Positions 8,391 to 17,969 of a stretch of DNA of 64,000 nucleotides are shown in pieces. Made by a program: the position numbers and the translations under genes. Under the pieces are notes generated by a model, which was not told the origin of the DNA, ran no database searches, and saw only the letters and a list, made by a program, of their open reading frames with translations. The DNA is from Polaromonas jejuensis NBRC 106434. GTDB lineage: Bacteria; Pseudomonadota; Gammaproteobacteria; Burkholderiales; Burkholderiaceae_C. The stretch covers positions 248,001 through 312,000 of the forward strand of contig NZ_BCYO01000002.1 in NCBI RefSeq assembly GCF_001598235.1, in the 5' to 3' direction. Positions within the stretch are counted from its first letter, which is position 1. Every line of letters starts with the position of its first letter.

Positions 8391-9710
8391 ATGCTGATCC
8401 CCAACCCGCTCGCCCAGCGTGGCGCCTATGACGCCGCCCTGCAGCAAGTCATGAACATAGCCCAGGCGCGCGAAAGCCGGCGCAGGCTCTCGCACTGGTC
8501 GCTCCTGAATCCCGGCGCCACGCCGGTCTGGCAGCTGCCGCAACTGGCGCGGCGCCTGTCGGTCGGGCAGATCAGCGTCAAGGATGAGTCAACGCGCTCG
8601 CCGCTGGGCAGCTTCAAGGTACTGGGCGCACCCATAGCCCTGCTGCGCCTGATCCAGCGCCGCTGGCCCGGCAAGACCTTCACGCCGCAGGACCTGCTGG
8701 CCGGCCGGCACGCCCAGGACCTGCAGGGCTTCGTGGTCATCAGCGCCACCGACGGCAACCACGGCCGCGCGCTCGCCGCCGCGGCCCAGAGCATGGGCTG
8801 CCGCTGCGTGATCGTGCTGCACGCCCATGTAAGCGTTGAGCGGGAAGCACCGATTGCCGCCTTCGGCGCCGAGATCGTGCGCGTCACCGGCAACTACGAC
8901 GATTCCGTGCAGGAAGCCGCCCGCCTGGCAGCGGCGAACGGCTGGCAGGTGGTGTCGGACACCTCCTATGCGGGCTATGAGGAGATCCCGCGTGACGTGA
9001 TGCAGGGCTATGCCGCCATCGTGGATGAGTTGCTGGAGCCCGAGGCCGATGCCGCACCCTGCCCCTACACCCATGTAATCCTGCAAGGCGGCGTGGGCGG
9101 CCTGGCAGCCGGCATCGTGAGCTACTTTTGGGAACGCTACGGCGCCCGGCGACCGAGCTTCATCGTGGTCGAGCCGGAGCAGGCCGACTGCCTGTGCCAA
9201 AGCGCGCGGCTGGGCCGCCCGGCCATGGCCAGCGGCTCGGTCGACTCCGTGATGGCGGGCCTGGCCTGCGGTGAAACCTCGCCGCTCGCGTGGCGCTTTC
9301 TGCAGCCGGCCGTAGATTTCTTTGTGACGGTCTCCGACGAACAGGCGGTGGAGGCCATGCGCGCGCTGGCTTCGGGCGAGGCCGGCGATGTGCCCGTGCT
9401 GAGCGGCGAATCGGGCGCTGCGGGGCTGGCGGCTCTGAAGGTTCTGGCGGGTTCGCCAGAACTGCGCCGGCAAACCGGCCTGGGCGCCGATTCGCATGTG
9501 CTGCTCATCAGCACCGAGGGCGCCACGGCGCCTGCCGCGTATGCGCAGCTGACGGGGCACACCGCCCCGTCGGTGCTGGCGGCACAGGCCGGCTGGCTGG
9601 CCAGCACGGAGGTCAGCGCGAAAATAAGCGAGCAGGCGCCGATGGATCGCATGGCCCGAAAAGCCAAGGTCGGCACACTGACCCCCAACCAAGGAGCATC
9701 AACAGCATGA
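8391..9710 (+). CDS. dpaL: Diaminopropionate ammonia-lyase
   Basis: This is a fold-type II PLP enzyme (439 residues) that converts 2,3-diaminopropionate to pyruvate and two ammonia. The PLP lysine is in SPLGSFKVLGA (Lys76). Other family blocks are SATDGNHGRALAAAA, DTSYAGYEEIPRDVMQGY and the glycine loop LQGGVGGLAAG. These distinguish it from threonine dehydratase. The ATG at 8391 is preferred; an in-frame TTG at 8364 overlaps the upstream stop. It overlaps the next gene by ATGA. E. coli YgeX is the best-known homologue, and there too an M20 peptidase lies close by. Confidence 0.9.
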   Translation: MLIPNPLAQRGAYDAALQQVMNIAQARESRRRLSHWSLLNPGATPVWQLPQLARRLSVGQISVKDESTRSPLGSFKVLGAPIALLRLIQRRWPGKTFTPQDLLAGRHAQDLQGFVVISATDGNHGRALAAAAQSMGCRCVIVLHAHVSVEREAPIAAFGAEIVRVTGNYDDSVQEAARLAAANGWQVVSDTSYAGYEEIPRDVMQGYAAIVDELLEPEADAAPCPYTHVILQGGVGGLAAGIVSYFWERYGARRPSFIVVEPEQADCLCQSARLGRPAMASGSVDSVMAGLACGETSPLAWRFLQPAVDFFVTVSDEQAVEAMRALASGEAGDVPVLSGESGAAGLAALKVLAGSPELRRQTGLGADSHVLLISTEGATAPAAYAQLTGHTAPSVLAAQAGWLASTEVSAKISEQAPMDRMARKAKVGTLTPNQGASTA

Positions 9711-10441
9711 CAAGCTCGAATTCACACGATGAAGACTTTCACTCCGCAGCCGTCGGCAAGTTGCGGGCCGACCTGGCGCTGGCCCTGCGTGCGGCGGCGC
9801 TCCACGGCCTGGCCGAAGGGGTCTGCAACCACTTCAGTGTCGAGCTGCCCGATGGCTCCAGCCGGTTTCTGCTGAACCCGCGCGGCCTGCTGTGGAGCGA
9901 GATCCACGCGGACGACATCGTGCTGATCGATGTGGAAGGCAACAAGCTGGCCGGGCGCCACGAGGTGGAACCCACGGCCATGTTCATCCACGCCGCCATC
10001 CACCGCATCGCCGGCAAGGCCTGCGTGCTGCACACCCACATGCCCTACGCCACGGCCCTCACGCTCACCACCAACCGGGCGCTGGACACCACCCTTTCGC
10101 AAAATGCCATGCGCTTTCACGGCCGCGTGGCGGTTGACCCCCATTACAACGGCCTGGCCCTGGACACCTCGGAAGGCGAGCGCATCGCCCATGCCATGCA
10201 GGCGGCCGATGTGGTGTTTCTGGGCAACCATGGCGTGGTGGTCTGCGGTGCGCGAATGGACTGGGCGTATGACGACCTGTATTACCTCGAGCGGGCCTGT
10301 GCTGCGCAGGTGCTGGCCCAGTCCTCGGGTCGGCCGCTGGCGCCAGTAGCCCGGGCCATTGCCGAGCGCGTGGCCCAGCAGACGCTTGGCGAGCGCCTGC
10401 AGTCGGAATTGTTTTTTGAGGCGCTGAGGCGCACGGTCTGA
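9707..10441 (+). CDS. Class II aldolase/adducin-family protein
   Basis: This 244-residue member of the class II aldolase/adducin family is typically a Zn-dependent sugar-phosphate or 2-keto-acid aldolase/epimerase. Visible residues are the catalytic Glu88 (VEPTAMFIH), the His109-x-His111 pair (LHTHMPYATA) and a later GNHGVVV histidine, consistent with a metal site. The ATG overlaps the dpaL stop (ATGA) and AAGGAG lies at 9691-9696, so translation is probably coupled. What an aldolase does in a diaminopropionate operon is unclear. A pyruvate-linked aldol step is one possibility. Confidence 0.88.
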   Translation: MTSSNSHDEDFHSAAVGKLRADLALALRAAALHGLAEGVCNHFSVELPDGSSRFLLNPRGLLWSEIHADDIVLIDVEGNKLAGRHEVEPTAMFIHAAIHRIAGKACVLHTHMPYATALTLTTNRALDTTLSQNAMRFHGRVAVDPHYNGLALDTSEGERIAHAMQAADVVFLGNHGVVVCGARMDWAYDDLYYLERACAAQVLAQSSGRPLAPVARAIAERVAQQTLGERLQSELFFEALRRTV

Positions 10442-10507
10442 GCGAGCGCTTAGCGCAGACGGCAGGCCGCCATGGTCACCGTGACGCAGCCCGTTTCGGA
10501 TGAACAG

Positions 10508-11563
10508 TCACATGGCCTCAACCACCGGGGCAAGCATCAAGAGGGACAGCGGCTGCAGAGTCAAACCGGACGGCAGGTTTGCAGCAAGCTGCGCCTGCAC
10601 CACACCCGCCAGCCATTCATCAATCAGCACCGGGTCATTGATGGTCTTGAGCAATTGGTAGGCGGTCTCCGCCTCGGGAAAACGGCGACGCAGGAAATTG
10701 AGCCACTGCTTGAGCCGACCGGCGCGCGAACGGGTATCGAGCCGGGTGCAGACGATATGCCAGAAGTCGGCGAGCAGCGGCACCATCGCGGGCCAGCTTA
10801 CGCCCGCATGGCCTGCTGGTGCCGGACTGCCTGCAAGCCCGTTCATCGACGCCTTGATCGCCAGGCCCAGGCCAGGATCGGTCACCATGCCGCGGCCCAG
10901 CATCAGGCTGTCGCAGCCCGAGGCCTCGCGGCAGCGGCGCGCATCGTCCACGGTCCAGATTTCACCGTTGGCCACCACCGGAATATTGACCACTTCACGA
11001 ATGTCGGCGATGCGCTCCCAGTAAGCGGGCGGCTTGTAGGCCTGCGCCTTGGTGCGGGCATGCACGACCAGCTCGTCGGCGCCGCCATCGGCAATCGCCA
11101 GCGCGCATTCCACCGCCCGGGAATCGTCATTGAAACCCAGCCGCATCTTGGCGGACACCGGCATGTGCGCGGGCACGGCGCGGCGCACCGCGCTGACGAT
11201 GGCCAACAGGGTTTCAGGCGCCTCCAGCAGCAGCGCCCCACCGCCGTGGCGGTTCACCACCTTGGCCGGGCAGCCGAAGTTGAGGTCAATGCCGGCCGGC
11301 CCCAGCCCGGCGAGCCTCGCGGCATTCTCGGCCAGGCAGACCGGGTCCGAGCCCAGCAACTGGGCGCGTACCGGCACGCCGGCAAAGGTGCGGCCGCCGG
11401 TATGCAGCTCGGGCACGATGCGGGTGAACACGCGCTCGGGCAGCAACTGGTCGGTGATGCGGATGAATTCGGACACACAGCGGTCAATGCCGCCCACCCG
11501 CGTGAGGATGTCGCGCAGCACAAAGTCCAGCAGGCCTTCCATCGGTGCGAGCAGGATGGTCAT
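10508..11563 (-). CDS. dusC: tRNA-dihydrouridine(16) synthase
   Basis: This flavoenzyme of 351 residues reduces U16 of tRNA. It starts MTILLAPMEGLLDFVLRD, the Dus FMN-binding beginning. NFGCPAKVVNRHGGGALLL includes the catalytic Cys, and PVSAKMRLGF and VVHARTKAQAY follow. The RHGGGALLL form and C-terminal length fit DusC rather than DusA or DusB. It lies 15 bp behind the methyltransferase gene on the same strand, so the two may be cotranscribed. Confidence 0.92.
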   Translation of the reverse strand: MTILLAPMEGLLDFVLRDILTRVGGIDRCVSEFIRITDQLLPERVFTRIVPELHTGGRTFAGVPVRAQLLGSDPVCLAENAARLAGLGPAGIDLNFGCPAKVVNRHGGGALLLEAPETLLAIVSAVRRAVPAHMPVSAKMRLGFNDDSRAVECALAIADGGADELVVHARTKAQAYKPPAYWERIADIREVVNIPVVANGEIWTVDDARRCREASGCDSLMLGRGMVTDPGLGLAIKASMNGLAGSPAPAGHAGVSWPAMVPLLADFWHIVCTRLDTRSRAGRLKQWLNFLRRRFPEAETAYQLLKTINDPVLIDEWLAGVVQAQLAANLPSGLTLQPLSLLMLAPVVEAM

Positions 11564-11578
11564 GCCGGTGTCTTTTTT

Positions 11579-12826
11579 TCAGGCCGCAGCCAGCCGCCAC
11601 AGCGAAGTGACTTCAGCCGCACGCGCGGCATGCAGCGCGTCTGTCGCGTCGGAGGCCTTGGGGTGATGCGGCTGCGCGTCGAGGCGGTCTACCACCTTGA
11701 GCCCCGCAGCGTCAATCGCAGCCAGCAGCCATGCGCGAGTGCGCAGGCCCAGGTGCTCGGCAATGTCCGACAGGATCAGCCAGCCTTCGCCCCCGGGTTC
11801 GAGGTGCGCCGCCAGGCCATTGAGGAAGCCGAGCAGCATGCGGCTGTCTTCGTCATACACCGCATGCTCGATCGGCGAGCCGGGGCGCGCCGGCAACCAC
11901 GGCGGGTTGCAGGCGATGATGTTGGCCTTGCCCTCGGGGAACAGGTTGGCCTCGCGCACTTCGACCTGCGGGAAGCCGAGCCGCTTGAGGTTGTCGCGCG
12001 CGCAGGCCAGCGCGCGCGGATCCTGGTCGGTGGCCACCACGCGCTGCACGCCGCTGCGCAGGGCCAGCACCGCGGCCAGCACGCCGGTGCCGGTGCCGAT
12101 GTCAAAAGCGACCAGGTCTGCAATGCCTTCGGGCACGGGCGCCTGCGCCACCAAGGCTATGTATTCGCCACGCACCGGCGAGAAAACGCCGTAATGCGGA
12201 TGCACGCGGTTGTGCGGCCCGTCTTCACCCAGCGCAGGAATGGCAACCCCCTTGCGGCGCCACTCGTGGGCGCTGATGAAGCCCATCAACTCGCGCAGCG
12301 AGGCGACGGAGGGACCCGTGCCATCTTTATTAGCCGGCCCCCAGGCTTCCGCGCAGGCTTTCTTCGCATCCGGCGCACGGCGCAGCGGGATGCTGTAGTC
12401 CGCGTCAAACGGGATCAGCACCATGCCGAGCACTCGGGCACGTTGCGCCTGTGCCTGGCGATGCAGATGAAAGGCTTCCGGGAAAACCGGTGCGGGGGCG
12501 ACGGCCTCAACAGTTGAGGCGCCTGCCTTGTGGCGCTTGTCGCGTTTGGGCTTGGCCGGCTTGTCGACACGGCGCGCCAGCGCCTGCAGCAGCAGGCGTG
12601 CGTTCTGGAAGTCGCCGCGCCAGAGCAGGCCGGTGCCTTCACAAGCCAGCCGATAGGCCGTGTCGGCCGCCATGCTGTCGTCGGCGATCACCACACGTTT
12701 GGGCGGCACGGCGCCGCGCTCGGAGCGCCAGCGCGCCGAATGGGCCTCGTTGCCCTTGCCCTCGGTCCAGTGGATGAGGGGATAGGCAGCGGCAGAGGTG
12801 GAAGGAGCGGCAGGTGAAACAGACAT
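11579..12826 (-). CDS. Class I SAM-dependent methyltransferase (methyltransferase-small type)
   Basis: This 415-residue protein has a SAM-binding motif I, FDIGTGTGVLAA, at about residue 240, an acidic ATDQDP motif II, and the NPPW motif (ACNPPWLPARPG) near residue 305. The latter is typical of enzymes that methylate an amide or exocyclic amine on protein glutamine, rRNA or DNA. The first 200 residues are a poorly recognisable N-terminal region with an Ala/Lys-rich segment. It resembles PrmC/RsmC-type enzymes in the catalytic half, but the substrate cannot be named. It is upstream of dusC on the same strand. Confidence 0.85.
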   Translation of the reverse strand: MSVSPAAPSTSAAAYPLIHWTEGKGNEAHSARWRSERGAVPPKRVVIADDSMAADTAYRLACEGTGLLWRGDFQNARLLLQALARRVDKPAKPKRDKRHKAGASTVEAVAPAPVFPEAFHLHRQAQAQRARVLGMVLIPFDADYSIPLRRAPDAKKACAEAWGPANKDGTGPSVASLRELMGFISAHEWRRKGVAIPALGEDGPHNRVHPHYGVFSPVRGEYIALVAQAPVPEGIADLVAFDIGTGTGVLAAVLALRSGVQRVVATDQDPRALACARDNLKRLGFPQVEVREANLFPEGKANIIACNPPWLPARPGSPIEHAVYDEDSRMLLGFLNGLAAHLEPGGEGWLILSDIAEHLGLRTRAWLLAAIDAAGLKVVDRLDAQPHHPKASDATDALHAARAAEVTSLWRLAAA

Positions 12827-12932
12827 CAGGGCAGACAGTAAAGAGGGTGAAAGCAGAAAACAGCCAACTGTTTTAACAGATGGCGTCCGCTTCCGGCTCC
12901 ACCCCGGAGCGGATTGGGGCCACCAAAACGAA

Positions 12933-12958
12933 AAAACGGCCTGAAACGGCCGTTTTTA
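12933..12958. terminator. Bidirectional intrinsic terminator-like hairpin
   Basis: AAAAACGGCC and GGCCGTTTTT are perfectly complementary arms separated by a 6-base loop, flanked by A and T tracts on either side. It lies about 110 bp upstream of the methyltransferase start and about 300 bp downstream of the efflux operon's last gene. It may end the efflux transcript before the methyltransferase. Confidence 0.7.
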
Positions 12959-13055
12959 GCATCAAAAGTGGCTGGGAGGCCCGGATATCCGGTACAAGCA
13001 GCTACTTATTTTATAGCATCCCGGTCGATAGCAGTCCACCCCGGCGGGTTTTCAA

Positions 13056-13147
13056 GCGGGGGCCGCGGAACTGGCTCTGCCAGGCCGCAGGCGCCGTCCC
13101 CTGCAAGGGGAAAAGGAGGCGACACGAAATGAGCGCCAATAGGGGTG
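13056..13147. repeat. GC-rich intergenic repeat, copy E (tandem with copy D)
   Basis: It begins GCGGGGGCCGCGGAACTGGC, has a CCCCTGCAAGGGG hairpin core, and ends with CACGAAATGAGCGCC AATAGGGGTG. It is followed 107 bp later by a second, clearly related copy. Together with the short hairpin upstream and nothing else recognisable, these copies fill the 430-bp gap between the outer-membrane factor gene and the methyltransferase gene. Confidence 0.7.
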
Positions 13148-13162
13148 CGCCCCTCTTCCTCA

Positions 13163-13253
13163 GCGGGGGCCGGGGTCCGGCTTCGCCGGCCCACAGGCGC
13201 CCGTCCCCTGCAAGGGGAAAAGGCGTTACACGCAGTGAACGCCGATAGGGGTG
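13163..13253. repeat. GC-rich intergenic repeat, copy D (tandem with copy E)
   Basis: It has the same order of blocks as copy E: GCGGGGGCCGG, GGCTTCGCCGGCC, CCCCTGCAAGGGG, CACGCAGTGAACGCC, ATAGGGGTG. It ends six bases from the stop codon of the outer-membrane factor gene, so the transcript of that operon would carry both hairpins in its 3' end. Confidence 0.7.
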
Positions 13254-13258
13254 TTCAG

Positions 13259-14671
13259 TCAAGCACTCCAGCCACCGCCCAAGGCGCGAATCAACCCAAC
13301 CGTTGCCAAGTACTGCGCCGCCTTCACCTGCAGCGCCTGCCGGCGGTTGCGCAGCTCGCTGCGCTGGGCATCGAGCAATTCGAGCTGGCTGACAAAGCCA
13401 TTGCGGTAGCGCGAGTCCGACAGCACGGTGGCGCGGCTGGCCGAGGCGACCGAACGGGACTGCGCTTCCGACTGGTCGGCCAGCAGCCGCAGGGCCGAGA
13501 GCTGGTCTTCCACATCCTTGAAGGCCACCAGCACCTGCTCGCGGTAATTGGCCAGGGCGATGTCCAGCTCGGCATTGGCGTTCTGCACACCGGCTTCACG
13601 CCGACCGCCGTCAAGCAAAGGCAATGAGAGCAAGGCCCCCACGCCCCAGGCACGGGCGGACATCTTGAACAGGTCCTTGAGCTCGGGCGCGGCGTAGCCG
13701 CCGTTGGCCGTCAGCGAAAAGTTCGGGAACCAGGCGGCCTTGGCCACACCGACGCGGGCCTGCGCCGCCTGCATGCTGCTTTGGGCGGCCGACACGTCGG
13801 GCCGGCGCGTCAGCACCGTGCTGGGCACGCCGGCCGGTATGGCGGGCAAGGCCGTGGCCCATTCACCGGGTGCGACCTGGAAGCTGGAAGCGACCTCACC
13901 CACCAGTACCGCCAGTGCATGCTCCAGTTGGGCACGGCGCTGGTCCAGTGCCAAAGCTTCGGATTCCGTGGAGGCGACCTCGGCGCGCACGCGCGCCACA
14001 TCCAGCTCGGCCACATCGCCTTCCTTGAAGCGCACCTCGGTCAGGCGCAGGGTGTTGCGGTAGGCCTGCAGCGTGTCTTTCACCAAGGCGCGTTCTGCAT
14101 CAAGCGCGCGCAGATTCAGGTAGGTCTGCGCCACATCGGCCTGCACCAGCAGCCGCGTGCTGCGCAGCAAGGCTTCGCGTGATTGCGCATCCAGTGACGC
14201 CGCATTCGACGCGCCCGAGAGCTTGCCGAACAGGTCAACTTCATACGACAGGTTGGCACTCACGCTGACCACGGTTTGGGGAACGTTGCCGGTCGTGATG
14301 TCTTTCTGGCGCACGGCCCCTGCGCCCAGGCCCAGTTGCACCGAGCGGTTGGCATCGGTGGCGCCCGCAATGGCACGGGCCTGCGCCAGCCGGCCGGCGG
14401 CGACCTGCACGCTGTTGTTACTGCGACTGGCTTGTTCTACCAGCTGATCCAGCACCGGATCGGAGAAAACCGCCCACCAGCGGCCCTGTGCCTGCACTTC
14501 AGGCGAAACAGGGGCCGCGGATGCGACCGGGTCTGTGCTTTCCTTGAAGGCCGTCGGTGTGACTGGCAGGCTGGAAGAATCAATCGATGCGCTGGTGGCG
14601 CAACCGGCCAGCACCAGTGCCGCGAACAGCGGCACCAGTGTCAGGCGCGCTTTGGAAGTCATGTGGTTCAT
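13259..14671 (-). CDS. RND efflux outer-membrane factor lipoprotein (NodT/OprM family)
   Basis: This 470-residue TolC-like trimeric outer-membrane channel is the last gene of the efflux operon. It has a lipoprotein signal with lipobox LAGC (residues about 20-26), two outer-membrane efflux repeats with Ala/Gln-rich coiled-coil helices, and the NodT motifs SYEVDLFGKL and WFPNFSLTANGGY. Start at 14671 follows GGAGTTCACC. It is 22 bp behind the pump gene, so the operon encodes a complete tripartite system. Confidence 0.93.
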   Translation of the reverse strand: MNHMTSKARLTLVPLFAALVLAGCATSASIDSSSLPVTPTAFKESTDPVASAAPVSPEVQAQGRWWAVFSDPVLDQLVEQASRSNNSVQVAAGRLAQARAIAGATDANRSVQLGLGAGAVRQKDITTGNVPQTVVSVSANLSYEVDLFGKLSGASNAASLDAQSREALLRSTRLLVQADVAQTYLNLRALDAERALVKDTLQAYRNTLRLTEVRFKEGDVAELDVARVRAEVASTESEALALDQRRAQLEHALAVLVGEVASSFQVAPGEWATALPAIPAGVPSTVLTRRPDVSAAQSSMQAAQARVGVAKAAWFPNFSLTANGGYAAPELKDLFKMSARAWGVGALLSLPLLDGGRREAGVQNANAELDIALANYREQVLVAFKDVEDQLSALRLLADQSEAQSRSVASASRATVLSDSRYRNGFVSQLELLDAQRSELRNRRQALQVKAAQYLATVGLIRALGGGWSA

Positions 14672-14693
14672 GGTGAACTCCTTGGTATTTTTG

Positions 14694-17600
14694 TTATTCG
14701 TGGTGTCCCAGTGCTGCCGCAGGCTGGGCGTGGCCACCTGTGCCACCCGCCGCATGGGCGCCCGCAAACGCTTCGAGGTGCGGCACCTCGCCGTGCAGCT
14801 TCAGCGGGCGGTTGCCCGTGAGGCGGCGCAGGGTCACGTAAAACACCGGCGTGAGGAAGAGGCCGAAGGCCGTCACGCCAATCATTCCCGAGAACACCGC
14901 CACGCCCATGGCATGGCGCATTTCGGCGCCGGCGCCGGTCGACAGCACCAGGGGCAGCACGCCCATGATGAAGGCCAGCGAGGTCATCAGGATGGGGCGC
15001 AAACGCAGGCGGCTGGCTTCAATGGCGGCCTGCAGCGGCGTGCGCCCGGCAAACTCCAGCTCGCGCGCAAACTCCACGATCAGAATCGCGTTTTTCGCCG
15101 ACAGCCCCACCAGCACGATCAGGCCGATCTGCGTGAAGATGTTGTTGTCGCCGCCGGTCAGCTTCACGCCCAGCATGGCGGCCAGCAGGCCCATGGGCAC
15201 GATCAGCACGATGGCGATCGGCAGCGTCAGGCTTTCATACTGCGCGGCCAGCACCAGGAACACCAGCAGCAGCGCCAGCGGGAACACCCACAGGGCCGAG
15301 TTGCCGGCAATGATTTCCTGGTAGGTCAAATCAGTCCACTCGTAGCTGATGCCGGGCGGCAGGGTTTCGGCCGCGATGCGGGCCACCGCGTCCTGCGCCT
15401 GGCCCGACGAATAGCCGGGCGCGGCGCCGCCGTTGATGTCGGCCGCGAGGAAGCCGTTGTAGCGCATGGCGCGTTCGGGCCCAAAGCTGGGCGTCACCTT
15501 CATCAGCGCCGACAGCGGCACCATTTCGCCCGTGGTGGAGCGCACCTTGAGCAGGCCGATGTCCTCGGCACGGGCGCGGTAAGGCGCGTCGGCCTGGACT
15601 CGCACGGAATAGGTGCGGCCAAACTTGTTGAAGTCGTTGGCATACAGGCTGCCCAGGTAGATCTGCATGGTGTCGAACACGTCGGTCACCGGCACGCCGA
15701 GCTGGCGCGCCTTGGTGCGGTCGATGTCGGCATACAGCTGCGGCACGTTGACCTGGAAGCTGGAGAACAGGCCGGCCAACTCAGGCGTCTGGTAGGCCTT
15801 GGCCATGAAAGCCTTGGTGGCGGCGTCCAATGCAGCGTAGCCGAGCGAGCCGCGGTCTTCCAGCTGCAGCTTGAAGCCGCCGGTGGTGCCCAGGCCCTGC
15901 ACGGGCGGCGGCGGGAACATCGCGATGAACGCTTCCTGGATGCCGCCGAACTTGGCGTTGAGCTGGCCGGCAATGGCGCCCGCGCTCAGGTCCGCGCTCT
16001 TGCGCTGGTCAAACGGCTTGAGCGAGACAAACACGATGCCGGAGTTGGAGCTGTTGGTGAAGCCGTTGATCGACAGGCCCGGAAAGGCAATCGCATGTTC
16101 CACACCGGGCTGCTTCATGGCGATCTCGCCGATGCGACGGATCACGTCTTCGGTGCGGTCCAGCGTGGCGCCGTCGGGCAGCTGGGCAAAACCGATCAGG
16201 TACTGCTTGTCCTGGCCGGGCACAAAGCCGCTGGGCACGGCCTTGAAGAGGCCCGTGGTGGCCAGCACCAGCACCAGGTACACGCCCAGCATCACGGCCT
16301 TGCGCGAGATCGCGCCCTTGACACCGCGGCTGTAATTTTCGGAGCCGCGGCCGAAGGCCTTGTTGAAGGCATTGAAAAAGCGGCCAAACACCTTGTCCAT
16401 GCCGCGGGTCAGCGCGTCCTTGGGCGCATCATGGCTCTTGAGGAGCAGGGCCGCCAGAGCGGGCGACAGGGTCAGCGAATTCACGGCCGAGATCACGGTG
16501 GAAATCGCGATGGTCAGCGCAAACTGCTTGTAGAACTGGCCCGAAAGACCCGTGATGAAGGCCAGCGGCACGAACACGGCGATCAGCACCAGCGCAATCG
16601 CAATGATGGGCCCCGAGACCTCGCGCATCGCCCGGTAGGTGGCGTCGCGCGGACTCAGCCCCGCCTCGATGTTTCGCTCGACGTTTTCCACCACCACAAT
16701 CGCGTCGTCCACCACGATGCCGATGGCCAGCACCAGCCCGAACAGGCTGAGCGCATTGATCGAAAAACCAAACAGGTGCATCACCGCAAAGGTGCCTATG
16801 ACCGAAATGGGCACGGCCAGCAGCGGGATGATGGAGGCGCGCCAGGTCTGCAAAAAGATGATCACGACCAACACCACCAGCGCCACGGCTTCGAGCAGGG
16901 TGTGCACCACGGCCGTGATGGACGAGCGCACGAACTGGGTGGTGTCGTAGACGATCTCGTAGTCCACGCCTTCGGGCATGTTTTTCTTGAGCTCGCGCAT
17001 CACGGCCTGGACGTCATCGGAAATCTGGATGGCGTTGGAGCCCGGTGCGGCAAATACCGGCACGGCCACGGCCTGCTTGTTGTCGAGCAGCGAGCGCAGC
17101 GCGTAGTCAGCCGCGCCCAGTTCCAGGCGGGCGATGTCGCGCAGCCGCGTCACCGCACCGTTCTTGTCGGTCTTGACGATGATGTCGCCGAACTCCTCTT
17201 CGCTTTGCAGGCGGCCCTGGGCGTTGATGGACAGTTGCATGTCCACACCGGGCAGGCCGGGCGAAGCGCCCACCACACCGGCAGCGGCCTGAATGTTCTG
17301 CTCGCGGATGGCGCGCACCACGTCACCGGCGGACAGGCCGCGCTCGGCCACCTTTTGCGGGTCCAGCCAGACTCGCATGGAGTAATCACCCGAGCCGAAC
17401 AGCTGCACCTGGCCCACGCCGTTGATGCGCGCCAGCCGGTCCTTGACATTGAGCACCGCGTAGTTGCGCAGGTAAGTCATGTCGTAGCGGTCGTTGGGCG
17501 ACAGCAGATGCACCACCATCGTGAGGTCGGGCGAGCTCTTGATCGTGGTGACACCGAGGCGGCGCACTTCTTCGGGCAAGCGCGGCTCGGCCTGCGCCAC

Positions 17601-17936
17601 GCGGTTTTGCACCAGCTGCTGCGCCTTGTCAGGGTCGGTGCCCAGCTTGAAGGTGACGTTGAGCGTCATCAGGCCGTCGGTGGTGGCCTGGCTGCTCATG
17701 TAGAGCATGCCGTCCACGCCGTTGATGGATTCCTCCAGCGGCGTGGCCACGGTCTCGGCAATCACCTTGGGATTGGCACCCGGGTACTGGGCGCGCACCA
17801 CCACGGTGGGCGGCACCACGTCCGGGTACTCGGCGATCGGCAGCGAGCGCAGCGCGATCAGGCCAGAAATAAGCATGAGCAGCGACAGCACGCCGGCAAA
17901 GATCGGCCGGTCGATAAAGAATTTGGAGAGATTCAT
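14694..17936 (-). CDS. RND multidrug efflux pump, inner-membrane subunit (AcrB/MexB, HAE-1 type)
   Basis: This 1080-residue proton-driven exporter has 12 predicted membrane segments and two large periplasmic loops. It carries the proton-relay residues of HAE-1 pumps: the Asp-Asp pair in GIVVDDAIVVVENVERN (TM4) and the Lys in VGLSAKNAILIVEFARE (TM10). That marks a hydrophobic/amphiphilic drug pump rather than a metal pump. It starts MNLSKFFIDRPIFAGVLS, the family's usual cytoplasmic beginning. The C-terminal tail of about 30 residues is His/Gly/Ala-rich and longer than in AcrB (1049). The operon order is adaptor, pump, outer-membrane factor. Confidence 0.96.
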   Translation of the reverse strand: MNLSKFFIDRPIFAGVLSLLMLISGLIALRSLPIAEYPDVVPPTVVVRAQYPGANPKVIAETVATPLEESINGVDGMLYMSSQATTDGLMTLNVTFKLGTDPDKAQQLVQNRVAQAEPRLPEEVRRLGVTTIKSSPDLTMVVHLLSPNDRYDMTYLRNYAVLNVKDRLARINGVGQVQLFGSGDYSMRVWLDPQKVAERGLSAGDVVRAIREQNIQAAAGVVGASPGLPGVDMQLSINAQGRLQSEEEFGDIIVKTDKNGAVTRLRDIARLELGAADYALRSLLDNKQAVAVPVFAAPGSNAIQISDDVQAVMRELKKNMPEGVDYEIVYDTTQFVRSSITAVVHTLLEAVALVVLVVIIFLQTWRASIIPLLAVPISVIGTFAVMHLFGFSINALSLFGLVLAIGIVVDDAIVVVENVERNIEAGLSPRDATYRAMREVSGPIIAIALVLIAVFVPLAFITGLSGQFYKQFALTIAISTVISAVNSLTLSPALAALLLKSHDAPKDALTRGMDKVFGRFFNAFNKAFGRGSENYSRGVKGAISRKAVMLGVYLVLVLATTGLFKAVPSGFVPGQDKQYLIGFAQLPDGATLDRTEDVIRRIGEIAMKQPGVEHAIAFPGLSINGFTNSSNSGIVFVSLKPFDQRKSADLSAGAIAGQLNAKFGGIQEAFIAMFPPPPVQGLGTTGGFKLQLEDRGSLGYAALDAATKAFMAKAYQTPELAGLFSSFQVNVPQLYADIDRTKARQLGVPVTDVFDTMQIYLGSLYANDFNKFGRTYSVRVQADAPYRARAEDIGLLKVRSTTGEMVPLSALMKVTPSFGPERAMRYNGFLAADINGGAAPGYSSGQAQDAVARIAAETLPPGISYEWTDLTYQEIIAGNSALWVFPLALLLVFLVLAAQYESLTLPIAIVLIVPMGLLAAMLGVKLTGGDNNIFTQIGLIVLVGLSAKNAILIVEFARELEFAGRTPLQAAIEASRLRLRPILMTSLAFIMGVLPLVLSTGAGAEMRHAMGVAVFSGMIGVTAFGLFLTPVFYVTLRRLTGNRPLKLHGEVPHLEAFAGAHAAGGTGGHAQPAAALGHHE

Positions 17937-17969
17937 ACGATGTTCTTGTTCAAGTTTTCAGGCGCCCGA

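Noticed and set aside
13056..13253. Tandem copies D and E considered as a CRISPR array
   Set aside because: Only two diverged units of about 90 bp with hairpins, no spacers and no cas genes.
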